64,000 nt of DNA, from the NCBI GenBank assembly GCA_964582545.1, contig CAZOSB010000001.1, forward strand, positions 202,677-266,676. The letters are read 5' to 3'. Numbering within the stretch: position 1 is the first letter of the stretch; each line of letters begins with the position of its first letter. This DNA comes from JAVVUJ01 sp964582545 (GTDB lineage Bacteria; Bacillota; Clostridia; Peptostreptococcales; Anaerovoracaceae). Shown in pieces: positions 9,014 to 18,088 of the stretch. Under the pieces are notes generated by a model. It searched no databases and was not told the origin of the DNA. It saw only the letters and a list, made by a program, of their open reading frames with translations. Position numbers and translations under genes: made by a program.

Positions 9014-10066
9014 TTGAGACTGGGTAATTATGAACTTTTGAGATTGCTTTCCACCTTTATGATCGTGTTGCTTCACGTGGCCGCCGGAAGCGTTGCCCTT
9101 ACAATGGTTGACCCCAATATTTCCTTTACCTTAAGCAATGCCATGGACTCCACCACTCGATATGCAGTACCGCTTTTTGTTATGTTAAGCGGCGCTTTTC
9201 AGTTGAAGAAAAAAGAAAATCAGGAATTCATACCTTATTTTATAAAAATAGGAAAAACCATTTTAATTCCTACTTTAATTTGGAGTTTCGTCTATGTCAT
9301 CTATCAAATAGGTGACCGTTGGTATTCCTACACCTTGGGGGAGCTGAGCTACACTGAGTTTACAGATTTGGTGACGTACTTTGTTACCCAGTGGGCAAAG
9401 GGTGCACCATTTTATCATATGTGGTATCTCTATATGGCATTAGGATTATTTCTAATTACTCCTATTCTCATCAGAATAATGGATAGAGTGAGCAGGGGAG
9501 CTATTGGATTTATTGGCGTAGGTTTCGTAATATTGGGTATGATTGTAACGGATGTTACCGTGTTACCCTGGCCTTTAAAGTTTATTCAATATATGGGATA
9601 TTATGTGTTGGGGTACTGGATTCGGGAAAACAAGCAGATTCTTATGAGATGGAAGATACACGCTGCCATAATTTCTTTTATTTGTTTCATTCTCATATTT
9701 TATGCTACGGAAATACTCGTTAAGAGTGAATCTGAGGCATTGAATCCTTTTTATTTTTACGGATTCCTGTCGCCTTTTGTGGTCATAGGAAGCATTATGA
9801 CCTTTAGTTTCTTTTCTTGTTTTCAATTTAATAATCCGTGGATTGAAAAAATTGCTGGGTATTCCTTTAACATCTATTTGGTACATGCCTTGATTCTGGA
9901 TGTTTTAAACAAGGTCATAAACCAAATTCCCCTTTCGATGGGTTCGGTAGAACGCATTCCTATCTTGACCTTGACAGTGTTCTTATTGTCGTTGGGTTTT
10001 TCTGCGGCACTGGAGAAAATTGCAACATTATTACACGTTCTTATAAATAAAAAGCTTGCCCAATAA
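9014..10066 (+). CDS. Membrane acyltransferase, acyltransferase-3 family
   Basis: 350 residues, hydrophobic throughout with about ten membrane helices. The N-terminus LLRLLSTFMIVLLHVA carries the conserved His21 of acyltransferase-3/OatA-like proteins, which move acyl groups onto cell-surface sugars or other envelope acceptors. The substrate cannot be read from the sequence. TTG start with GGAG 4-5 bases upstream. The 3' end overlaps the convergent DUF362 gene by 36 bases. Confidence 0.85.
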   Translation: MRLGNYELLRLLSTFMIVLLHVAAGSVALTMVDPNISFTLSNAMDSTTRYAVPLFVMLSGAFQLKKKENQEFIPYFIKIGKTILIPTLIWSFVYVIYQIGDRWYSYTLGELSYTEFTDLVTYFVTQWAKGAPFYHMWYLYMALGLFLITPILIRIMDRVSRGAIGFIGVGFVILGMIVTDVTVLPWPLKFIQYMGYYVLGYWIRENKQILMRWKIHAAIISFICFILIFYATEILVKSESEALNPFYFYGFLSPFVVIGSIMTFSFFSCFQFNNPWIEKIAGYSFNIYLVHALILDVLNKVINQIPLSMGSVERIPILTLTVFLLSLGFSAALEKIATLLHVLINKKLAQ

Positions 10067-11254
10067 GGGGGTCTTTACGTGTATTGCTTTGGCAGGGCAC
10101 ATCTCCTGACAACAATAACAGCGAATACAATTTTTATAGTGATACTTTGGTTTTAATTTATTATCAGTTTTTTTCTCCCTTTTCTCATTGGAGATGCCTG
10201 ACTTGGGAAAGTAAAGAGCTATTTCATCGTAGTTGTCAGGATCATTCCCCCCGTTTGAATCCTTTATGGGGCAGGCCTCCACACAAGCGCCGCAGCTGAT
10301 GCATTTACTTGCATCGATGACAGGTTTTTTCATAAAAGGGGCTCTGAGATTGGACAGGAGTTTCCACTTTCCTGTTACAATGGGATCCTTTGAAACCTTA
10401 AAATCTTCATGGATGAGGTTGCGGATGTCTTCTCCAAGGATTTCAATATTTTCTTCTAGACCTACTCCCAGACCATAGGAATCCCCATATTTAATGGTAG
10501 GAATCAACATAGGATCTGTATCTATGAGCCGACAAAATACGGTGTCCAGTGCCACAGGATCCGTAGAAATCAGGATTACATTCATCTTTACGGGATCTCC
10601 GGCAAAAGGACCGTTGCCTTCCATGGCCATGATACCATCCATAATATGGAGCTTTGGCTTCAGGTAAAGGCTTAAATCCACCAACATTTTTCCAAAGGAA
10701 TCCGGATCTGGAAATTTTGCATGGGACATGCCTTTGTTAAAACCATACACGCATCCTAACATATTTTTTACAGCTCCTGTAATTCTCATGAGCGCATGAG
10801 TTTTCATCTTTGGCAGATTTATGATCGCATCCGCTTCCAGCGTGCCATTGCTAATTTCAAATTGTTTTGTAAAATTCCCTTCTGGGAAATTACAGGTTTT
10901 TCCGTGGGTGAAGTCACCGAAAGGCAGCCCGTATTGATATGCGATGGTCTTTAAACCGCAGCCTTGAGCAATTTTTTCAGGTGGGGCGGGATTACCCGGT
11001 GAATCACCATAATACAAATGTTTAAAATTTTTCTCTTGTAGAAGTTGTACCACGGCTTCAAACACCGCAGGATGTGTGGTGACTGCCTTTTCCGGCATGG
11101 CTTTGTTTAAAAGATTGGGTTTTAATAGTATCTTATGGGAGTCCGGAAGGAGAACCTCCAAGCCTCCTAAAAGTTCCAATCCTTTAGAAATTGCAGATTT
11201 TACTTCATTTATATTATAAGTTTCACACTTTATTAGGGCAACTTTACTTTTCAT
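10031..11254 (-). CDS. DUF362 protein with C-terminal 2[4Fe-4S] ferredoxin domain
   Basis: 407 residues. Residues about 1-300 form a DUF362 domain (KVALIKCETYN at the start, LLKPNLL, INLPKMKTHALMRITGAVKNM). The C-terminus has two cysteine clusters, CISCGACVEACP and CIRCYCCQEMCP, typical of bis-[4Fe-4S] ferredoxins. It is probably a cytoplasmic iron-sulfur electron-transfer or maturation protein; the exact reaction is unknown for the family. It is convergent with and overlaps the acyltransferase gene. Confidence 0.9.
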   Translation of the reverse strand: MKSKVALIKCETYNINEVKSAISKGLELLGGLEVLLPDSHKILLKPNLLNKAMPEKAVTTHPAVFEAVVQLLQEKNFKHLYYGDSPGNPAPPEKIAQGCGLKTIAYQYGLPFGDFTHGKTCNFPEGNFTKQFEISNGTLEADAIINLPKMKTHALMRITGAVKNMLGCVYGFNKGMSHAKFPDPDSFGKMLVDLSLYLKPKLHIMDGIMAMEGNGPFAGDPVKMNVILISTDPVALDTVFCRLIDTDPMLIPTIKYGDSYGLGVGLEENIEILGEDIRNLIHEDFKVSKDPIVTGKWKLLSNLRAPFMKKPVIDASKCISCGACVEACPIKDSNGGNDPDNYDEIALYFPKSGISNEKREKKTDNKLKPKYHYKNCIRCYCCQEMCPAKAIHVKTPLLGKLFIYKNV

Positions 11255-11420
11255 TGTGTTTTAATCCTTTCTGAATGAAAATAGCTAGTTATGATTGTTC
11301 TATGCACTTTAATTTTATTGAGATTTTTACACTGCATTGCATGGGTTTAGTATGAAAGAATATTCTCATAGTATACCACGTCAGAACGTGAAGAACTATA
11401 ATTTTGAGAAAAATTATTAT

Positions 11421-11449
11421 TTGACAGACGACAACCCCCATGATAATAT
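11421..11449 (+). promoter_or_regulatory. Sigma-A promoter upstream of the EamA-like gene
   Basis: Consensus TTGACA (11421-11426), an exact 17-base spacer and TAATAT (11444-11449), about 50 bases before the start at 11502. The rest of the 247-base divergent gap (11255-11501) shows only a small CACGT/ACGTG dyad. Confidence 0.8.
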
Positions 11450-11501
11450 CTATTGGTGAAAACGCTTAAAATTCAGAATGTAAAGGGAGATTTTAATAAC
11501 C

Positions 11502-11924
11502 ATGTACTATTTACCTGTAGCTATCGTGATTCTTTCTACCATTGTATATCAATTGGTGATTAAAATAACACCTCATCAGGTGAATCCCCTAATTACCCTG
11601 TTCGTCACCTACCTTGCAGCGGCAGCTCTTTGTATGCTTCTGTACCCCTTTTTTAGTCAAGGAGAAACGGTTTTAGAAAATTTAAAAAAAATCAACTGGA
11701 CGAGCCTTATGCTAGGGTTAGCGGTGGTGGGTATCGAAGTGGGATTTCTCTTGACGTATCGGGCAGGCTGGCCTTTTAGCACCACTTCCCAGATGGCAAA
11801 CTCCGTGGTGGCCATGGTCGTTTTGGTCATCGGTCTATTCATCTTTAAGGAAAAGCTTTCATTACTAAAAGGAGCCGGAATTTTACTTTGTATGACAGGC
11901 GTATTTATGATTAATTTTAAATAA
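11502..11924 (+). CDS. Small EamA/DMT-family membrane protein
   Basis: 140 residues with about four or five hydrophobic helices (4-22, 34-54, 67-88, 97-113, 121-138). The C-terminal half LFIFKEKLSLLKGAGILLCMTGVFMI is characteristic of EamA/drug-metabolite transporters, here in half-size, so it would act as a dimer. The substrate is unknown. It follows a strong promoter and is 25 bases upstream of the ABC-F gene. Confidence 0.8.
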   Translation: MYYLPVAIVILSTIVYQLVIKITPHQVNPLITLFVTYLAAAALCMLLYPFFSQGETVLENLKKINWTSLMLGLAVVGIEVGFLLTYRAGWPFSTTSQMANSVVAMVVLVIGLFIFKEKLSLLKGAGILLCMTGVFMINFK

Positions 11925-11949
11925 AAATCAATTTCATAAAGGAGAAAAA

Positions 11950-13542
11950 ATGATAACAGTCAATAACGTCAGTATTAACTTTAGCGGAACCAACCTTTTT
12001 AAGGATGTTAACCTAAAATTTACCCCTGGAAACTGCTATGGAATCATAGGTGCCAATGGAGCAGGGAAATCAACTTTTCTCAGGATTTTATCCGGTGAGT
12101 TGGAGCCATCTACAGGGGATGTAACAGTAGGACAGCACATGAGATTGTCCGTTCTTAAGCAAGATCACTTTGCTTATGACGACTTTACAGTGCTGGACAC
12201 CATCATTCAGGGGAATTCCAGATTATACGAAATTATGCAGGAAAAGGAAGCTTTATATGCAAAGGAGGATTTCTCCGATGAAGACGGCATCCAAGCATCC
12301 ATATTAGAAGGAGAATTTGCAGAACTAAACGGGTGGGAAGCAGAGTCCGATGCAGGGAGACTGATACAAGGTCTGGGTCTCAGCATGGATATTTTATATA
12401 ACCAAATGAACAGTTTGATGGCCAAGGAAAAGATTAAAGTGCTTTTGGCTCAAGCTCTTTTTGGAAAGCCGGAAATTATCCTCTTGGACGAGCCCACCAA
12501 TGGGTTGGATATTTTAGCCATCAATTGGTTAGAGGATTTCCTTTTAGACTATGAAGGTACTATGATCGTGGTTTCCCATGACCGATATTTTCTCAATACC
12601 GTATGTACCCATATGGTGGACGTGGATTACGGCAAGATTAAGATGTACGTGGGCAACTACGAATTTTGGTATGAGTCCAGCCAATTGATTCAAAAGATGA
12701 TCAAGGACCAAAACAAAAAAAGTGAAGACAAAATCAAAGAGCTGCAAGCGTTTATTCAAAAGTTTTCAGCCAATAAATCTAAATCTAAGCAAGCAACCTC
12801 CAGAAAGAAGTTATTGGACAAACTCACTGTGGAAGAGATGCCGGCATCTTCAAGAAGATATCCATTTGTTGGATTTAAAATGGACAGGGAGCCTGGAAAA
12901 GAGCTTCTTACGGTGGAGAACCTCAGCAAGACTATCGATGGTGTCAAAGTAATCAACAACATTTCCTTTCGTGTTAACAAAGATAACAAAATTGCCTTCG
13001 TAGGAGAGAATGAAATCGCCAATACCGTCCTATTCCAGATATTGATGGGAGAAATGGAACCCGATGAGGGTACCTTTAAATGGGGTGTCAGCACGTCACA
13101 ATCCTATTTCCCAAAGGACAACTCTCAGTACTTTAACGATTGTAAGCTCAATCTGGTGCAATGGTTGGGGCAATTCACAGAGGAGACTACAGAGACCTTT
13201 ATGAGAGGATTTTTAGGTAAGATGCTCTTTTCAGGGGACGATGTATTTAAAGAGGTTCAGGTGCTTTCCGGAGGGGAAAAGGTAAGGTGCATGCTTTCCA
13301 GAATGATGCTTTTCGGATCGAATGCACTGGTGCTGGATCAGCCCACCAATCATCTGGATTTGGAATCCATTACAGCCCTAAACAACGGTCTCATAGATTT
13401 TAAAGGCATCATGCTGTTTGCCTCTCATGACCATGAGTTTATCAGTACCATTGCAAACAGAATCATAGAATTCAAGGAAGATGGCACAATAATAGATGAT
13501 ACTTGTACCTACGATGAATTCGTAGCCAACTATGGAAAATAA
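11950..13542 (+). CDS. ABC-F family ATPase (YkpA/YbiT-like)
   Basis: 530 residues, two ABC domains without membrane segments, joined by a charged linker at about 240-300. These are ribosome-associated ATPases. Domain 1 has Walker A GANGAGKST (34-42) and Walker B LLDEP (Glu181), but its signature is LMAKEK (156-161) instead of LSGGE. Domain 2 has LSGGEK (439-444) and LDQP (Gln464), but its Walker A is GENEIANT (352-359). One composite ATP site is therefore intact and the other degenerate; I believe this asymmetry is shared with the YkpA/YbiT subgroup. Good GGAG ribosome binding site. Confidence 0.9.
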   Translation: MITVNNVSINFSGTNLFKDVNLKFTPGNCYGIIGANGAGKSTFLRILSGELEPSTGDVTVGQHMRLSVLKQDHFAYDDFTVLDTIIQGNSRLYEIMQEKEALYAKEDFSDEDGIQASILEGEFAELNGWEAESDAGRLIQGLGLSMDILYNQMNSLMAKEKIKVLLAQALFGKPEIILLDEPTNGLDILAINWLEDFLLDYEGTMIVVSHDRYFLNTVCTHMVDVDYGKIKMYVGNYEFWYESSQLIQKMIKDQNKKSEDKIKELQAFIQKFSANKSKSKQATSRKKLLDKLTVEEMPASSRRYPFVGFKMDREPGKELLTVENLSKTIDGVKVINNISFRVNKDNKIAFVGENEIANTVLFQILMGEMEPDEGTFKWGVSTSQSYFPKDNSQYFNDCKLNLVQWLGQFTEETTETFMRGFLGKMLFSGDDVFKEVQVLSGGEKVRCMLSRMMLFGSNALVLDQPTNHLDLESITALNNGLIDFKGIMLFASHDHEFISTIANRIIEFKEDGTIIDDTCTYDEFVANYGK

Positions 13543-13638
13543 GAAGATAGTGAGATAAAATTAAGGGAAATCAACGTGAAGTCGGTATAGATGAAAGCGG
13601 CTTCACCGGAAGCACCTTAGACGGTCCAAAGGAGATTT

Positions 13639-15321
13639 TTGAATTTGCAATCCGGTAAGATGAGAATATATATAGGCATTGGTTTGGGAATCTTTGCCTT
13701 ATTGTTTTTAATAAACCTTTTTATGCCATACCCTTTAGGATGGATGAACACTTCCAAAGAAATCTTGAAGGCACAGAATGAAAACCTACAAAGGAAAACT
13801 AAGCCTGAGGGTTCAGGGGACAGGGTTGTCAGCAGAGAAGAACAGCAGACCTATGAGCTTAAAAGCGCAGGGTACCGTAACAAGTTTTACAATCAAGTGG
13901 ATGGTTACAGTCTTTTAATTCCTAAAAACATGCATGTGGACATGTCCATGTCTCAGGTCAGGGCTGTTTTGGAAAATGCTGAGGAACGGATTGAAATCTA
14001 CCATCAATCTTTTGAGGAACAAGAAGGTGTCACACCGGAGGTTTATAGTCAATATTCCAATCAGTTTTTGCACAATGAAATAGATCATAAAACAGAGTTC
14101 TATGAAACCATAGAGCTTTCAGGACGAAAAATCATTATTGCTCAGTGGAGCCGAGAGCCCTTAAAGCATATTGAAAATGACAAAAACTATTACGCTTCTA
14201 TAGATATTTTGCTCAATGATAAAGAGTGTCTTACCTTTATTTTTAAAAGCAACAAACCTTATGGAGGTATGGAAGAGGACCGCTCCTATATGAATATAAT
14301 CGGTAGCTTTTCGCCGGAGGATATGGTGGAGCAGCCTTATTTTGAAGCGGTAACCCAAAAGGAAAATTCTTCATGGAATCAAGATACGAAGGAGACCTAT
14401 AATAAATATTTCGGAGATGATGCCACCTTGACTTGGGGAATCTTTGAAAAGGGTGCACCGCTAGATTTTTCGACCTTATCCCGGATGGAGCAACGGTTAC
14501 AGTTTCAATTTCCCATACTCCTTTATTATACAGGGTTTATGAATGACAAAGATAAACATCCCAATTTAAAAAGGGCCTTAACCAACGCGGAGAAGGAAGG
14601 GAGACTGTTGGAGTTGACCTTACAGACTTTGCCTCAGGAAAATCAAGAGGGTAACATGGTATACGATGTTCTAAACGGTAAATATGACAATTTTCTCAAA
14701 AATTACGTTAAGGATATCAAAGAATATGGAAAACCCGTTCTTTTTCGAGTGGGTAATGAAATGAACGGGGATTGGTGTGTCTACTCCGCCTACCATACCT
14801 CTAAGGATACGGAGGTCTACAAAGCCTTTTACAGGTATCTGTACAGCTTGTTCCAAGAGGCAGGGGCTACAAATGTGATATGGGTCTGGAATCCCAACGG
14901 AAAATCCTTTCCTGATTTCCAGTGGAACCATCAGCTCTGTTATTTCCCGGGGAATGAATATGTAGATGTGGTAGGCATGACCATGTATAACACGGGAACT
15001 TACTACGAGGGAGAAACCTGGCTTGAATTTTCAGAGCTTTACGATGGACTCTATGAGGATTATTTGCAGAAGTTCAAACTTCCCCTTATGATTACGGAGT
15101 TCTCCAGCAGCAGCGTAGGAGGTGACAAGGAAGAATGGGTTGAGACCATGTTTGAACACATAAAGAATTATGAGGAGCTCAAGGTGGCAATCTGGTGGAG
15201 CAACTGCGATTTGGATGCGTCAGGAAATGTCTCCAGACCTTACTTTCTGGATGAGACAGAGGAACTGGTAGACATTTTTAAAACAAATCTAAAAGAATAT
15301 AGAAAAACAACAGAGGACTGA
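13639..15321 (+). CDS. Membrane-anchored GH26-like glycoside hydrolase
   Basis: 560 residues. One membrane anchor at about 10-31, then an N-terminal extracellular domain (about 80-215) I do not recognise, then a beta-mannanase-like GH26 barrel (about 245-555). The proposed acid/base Glu374 is in RVGNEMNGDW and the nucleophile Glu487 in MITEFSSSS; WVWNPNG lies between. It probably cleaves a beta-linked polysaccharide outside the cell; the substrate is uncertain. TTG start with AAAGGAG 5 bases upstream. It lies directly before two LTA-synthase genes, which suggests a role in cell-surface polymer turnover. Confidence 0.8.
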   Translation: MNLQSGKMRIYIGIGLGIFALLFLINLFMPYPLGWMNTSKEILKAQNENLQRKTKPEGSGDRVVSREEQQTYELKSAGYRNKFYNQVDGYSLLIPKNMHVDMSMSQVRAVLENAEERIEIYHQSFEEQEGVTPEVYSQYSNQFLHNEIDHKTEFYETIELSGRKIIIAQWSREPLKHIENDKNYYASIDILLNDKECLTFIFKSNKPYGGMEEDRSYMNIIGSFSPEDMVEQPYFEAVTQKENSSWNQDTKETYNKYFGDDATLTWGIFEKGAPLDFSTLSRMEQRLQFQFPILLYYTGFMNDKDKHPNLKRALTNAEKEGRLLELTLQTLPQENQEGNMVYDVLNGKYDNFLKNYVKDIKEYGKPVLFRVGNEMNGDWCVYSAYHTSKDTEVYKAFYRYLYSLFQEAGATNVIWVWNPNGKSFPDFQWNHQLCYFPGNEYVDVVGMTMYNTGTYYEGETWLEFSELYDGLYEDYLQKFKLPLMITEFSSSSVGGDKEEWVETMFEHIKNYEELKVAIWWSNCDLDASGNVSRPYFLDETEELVDIFKTNLKEYRKTTED

Positions 15322-15397
15322 TAAAATCATATTGCGCCATCACAGGAAAAAAGGTAAAATAATCGAAGTAAACATTACAGTATTTAATGAGGGTAAC

Positions 15398-18088
15398 ATG
15401 GAAACACTTAAGCAGAGCATTATAAACTTTTCTAAATATATTATAGATTGGCCTTTACAAATCTTATCCCTTTATGGGCTCACAGGCATGTTGGCTTTGG
15501 CTGCAATCCCAATAAAGCTATTTTTATTTTATAGCTTTATCGGCATTACAACCAACCTGATAAGCGTGTGGCTTTTTTCATGCTTTTTTACCTTTGTATT
15601 ATTGTCTTCTTTTAAAAATAAATGGATTCCGGCAATCCTGTACTTACTGATTACTGTTTTGATGTTTGCAGATGTAACTTACAGCAGCTTTTTTAATCGT
15701 TACTTGTCTTTAAACATGTTAGGTGCTGCCGGATTTTTAGGGGACATTGTAGAGAGCATAAAGGAGGTTCTGCGACCTCATTTTGCCTTATTATTTATGG
15801 ATAACCTTCTAATTTTCATGGCTTTGTTTCAGAGCAGAAACCAAGTGAAACCAAATACAGAGGACGGATTTTTACTTTTTTTAAAACAACAAAGTCAAGT
15901 CAAAAGTCAAAACATCAGCAAAGAAGAAACCTTAGCAAAATTGGAAAAAAAAAAGACACCTAAAACCATCTTATCCGTATTTAACAGCTTTGTAGACTTT
16001 GTGGATGATCACAAGGCGGCATTCATCGCTCTAATCACCATCATGATTCTATTAGGTAACTTTTCTACCAGCAAATACGTAACCTCTTTATCCAATCAGG
16101 AAATTTACACTTACCACATCAATGATCTTCTTAAGGCGGCCACCGGTACGGATGTTTCCGGGGTAAATGGGATCGCTTCTTTTGACAACAGCTATGAAAG
16201 GGAAAAGAGGGGTCCTCTGTTTGGAATCGGAAAGGATAAAAACTTAATCGTCATACAGATGGAATCCTTTCAGAATTTTGTCATAGGGAAAAGCTATAAC
16301 GGTCAGGAGTTGACTCCAAATTTGAATAAACTGATTCAAGATAAGGGAACGTTATACTTTGATAATTTTTATCAACAGGTGGGCAGCGGAAATACCTCTG
16401 ATGCAGAGTTGGCCATCAACCATTCCATATACGGTTCGCTTACAAGTTATTCCTATAAAAACCATCAAGATAACTATTATAGGGGTTTGCCCGCACTTTT
16501 AAAAGACAAAGGTTATACCACTTCGGTATTTCATGCTTTTTGGGATAAAAGCTTCTGGAACAGAGAAAATATTTACCCCAATATAGGGTTTGATACCTTT
16601 TACGGTGGGGTGGATAATGGACCAAACAGCTTTAGACTCACGAAAAATATGGGGTGGGGTCTTACAGATGACGAATTCTTTAATCAATCCATAGAGTTTA
16701 TGAAACAAATTCCTCAACCTTTTTACAATTTTATGATTACCTTGTCCAATCATCATCCTTTCAAAATGTTGGATGAATACACGTTTATACAGCTTGCACC
16801 GGAAGATCAGGGAACCTTAGTGGGCAATTATCTGAACAGCGTTGCTTTTACAGATTATGCTATAGGACAGTTTATAGAGAGATTAAAAACTGAAAATTTA
16901 TATGATAATACAATCATTGCCCTTTATGGTGATCACTTGGGGCTTACTTTAAATGATCCGGACATTTCACAGTCCATGGGAAGGTTATTAGGAAAGCCTT
17001 ACGATTATGAGGATATGATGAAAGTTCCTTTGATTATTCATATTCCCGGCACGGAGGAACCCATTCAGGAAAGAATCACCATTTCTGCAGGGCAATTGGA
17101 CTTTTTGCCTACTATGGCATATTTAATGGGATTTGAATCCTTGGACACCATCTATTTAGGGCATAATGCCCTGACCATAGGCTCGGGATTTGTAGCAGAG
17201 CAAACTTATATGACCAAGGGTTCTTTTTTTCAGGATGATATTGTATATGAGATGTCACGAGACGGAGTTTTTGAAAATGGAAGGGCTTACAATCAAAAAA
17301 CAGGAATGAGGGTGCCCATTGAGGACTGCTATCAGGGATATTTACGGTCCATGGATATCATCAATGCTTCGGAATATATCATGAAAAACGATGTGATTAA
17401 AAAAATGTTTTTAGACGGCCAGGAACCGGATAAGGTTTTTAAAGAGCCTGAAGCTTTGGATTATCCACAGACCATCGCTTTTTCCGGTGTGCCATATAAA
17501 AATTTAATAGGAACCAATTCCTTAGAGGCTCTCAATGCTTCTTATGATGCAGGTTATAGGGCGATTCGGGTAGACATCAATTGGACATCTGAGGTTGGAG
17601 CCAGAACAGCGATACTTTTGAGAGATTGGAAAGAGTTTCCTCTCTATTTTGAAAGCGATGTCACTCAGGAGATGACCATAGAGCAGTTTCAGTCCACACC
17701 CATGAGGAATGATCTAACCTCAATGGACTTCTTCCAATTGGCGGATTGGATGGTTGAGCATCCAGATGTGGTGATTGTGGCAAACGTAGACAGGAGTGCA
17801 GACTTTTTTATGAAGATTCTAGGTGAATATAACGAGTCCGTCATCCCCAGAATGATTCCGGAGGTCCAGGGAATGGTTGAATACTCCGGGCTTTACAATG
17901 GAATTCTCAACATGGAGAAGGGTAACTTTTCCTACGAGCAAATTTTGGAGTTTATGAAATTAAACAATGTATGGGCAGGTGCCATGTCAGGAAATTCTGC
18001 TGAAGAAAAATACAAGAAATTCCTAAAATCAGATTTTACCATTTACATTTATGAGGCGGAAAATGGACTTCTTAAGAAGGCAAATTAA
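15398..18088 (+). CDS. LTA synthase-like sulfatase-fold protein with C-terminal GDPD-like domain
   Basis: 896 residues from the ATG at 15398, chosen for its GAGGGT site; an in-frame TTG at 15332 is weaker. Five N-terminal membrane helices, a sixth near 200-220, then an extracellular sulfatase-fold domain with metal-ligand segment IQMESFQNF, catalytic Thr333 in GSGNTSDAE, FWDKSFWNRE, SNHHPF and YGDH. It should transfer glycerol phosphate from phosphatidylglycerol to lipoteichoic acid. The C-terminal ~190 residues resemble glycerophosphodiester phosphodiesterases (TNSLEALNASYDAGYRAI) but the usual HDW is LRDW, so that part is probably not catalytic. Confidence 0.88.
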   Translation: METLKQSIINFSKYIIDWPLQILSLYGLTGMLALAAIPIKLFLFYSFIGITTNLISVWLFSCFFTFVLLSSFKNKWIPAILYLLITVLMFADVTYSSFFNRYLSLNMLGAAGFLGDIVESIKEVLRPHFALLFMDNLLIFMALFQSRNQVKPNTEDGFLLFLKQQSQVKSQNISKEETLAKLEKKKTPKTILSVFNSFVDFVDDHKAAFIALITIMILLGNFSTSKYVTSLSNQEIYTYHINDLLKAATGTDVSGVNGIASFDNSYEREKRGPLFGIGKDKNLIVIQMESFQNFVIGKSYNGQELTPNLNKLIQDKGTLYFDNFYQQVGSGNTSDAELAINHSIYGSLTSYSYKNHQDNYYRGLPALLKDKGYTTSVFHAFWDKSFWNRENIYPNIGFDTFYGGVDNGPNSFRLTKNMGWGLTDDEFFNQSIEFMKQIPQPFYNFMITLSNHHPFKMLDEYTFIQLAPEDQGTLVGNYLNSVAFTDYAIGQFIERLKTENLYDNTIIALYGDHLGLTLNDPDISQSMGRLLGKPYDYEDMMKVPLIIHIPGTEEPIQERITISAGQLDFLPTMAYLMGFESLDTIYLGHNALTIGSGFVAEQTYMTKGSFFQDDIVYEMSRDGVFENGRAYNQKTGMRVPIEDCYQGYLRSMDIINASEYIMKNDVIKKMFLDGQEPDKVFKEPEALDYPQTIAFSGVPYKNLIGTNSLEALNASYDAGYRAIRVDINWTSEVGARTAILLRDWKEFPLYFESDVTQEMTIEQFQSTPMRNDLTSMDFFQLADWMVEHPDVVIVANVDRSADFFMKILGEYNESVIPRMIPEVQGMVEYSGLYNGILNMEKGNFSYEQILEFMKLNNVWAGAMSGNSAEEKYKKFLKSDFTIYIYEAENGLLKKAN

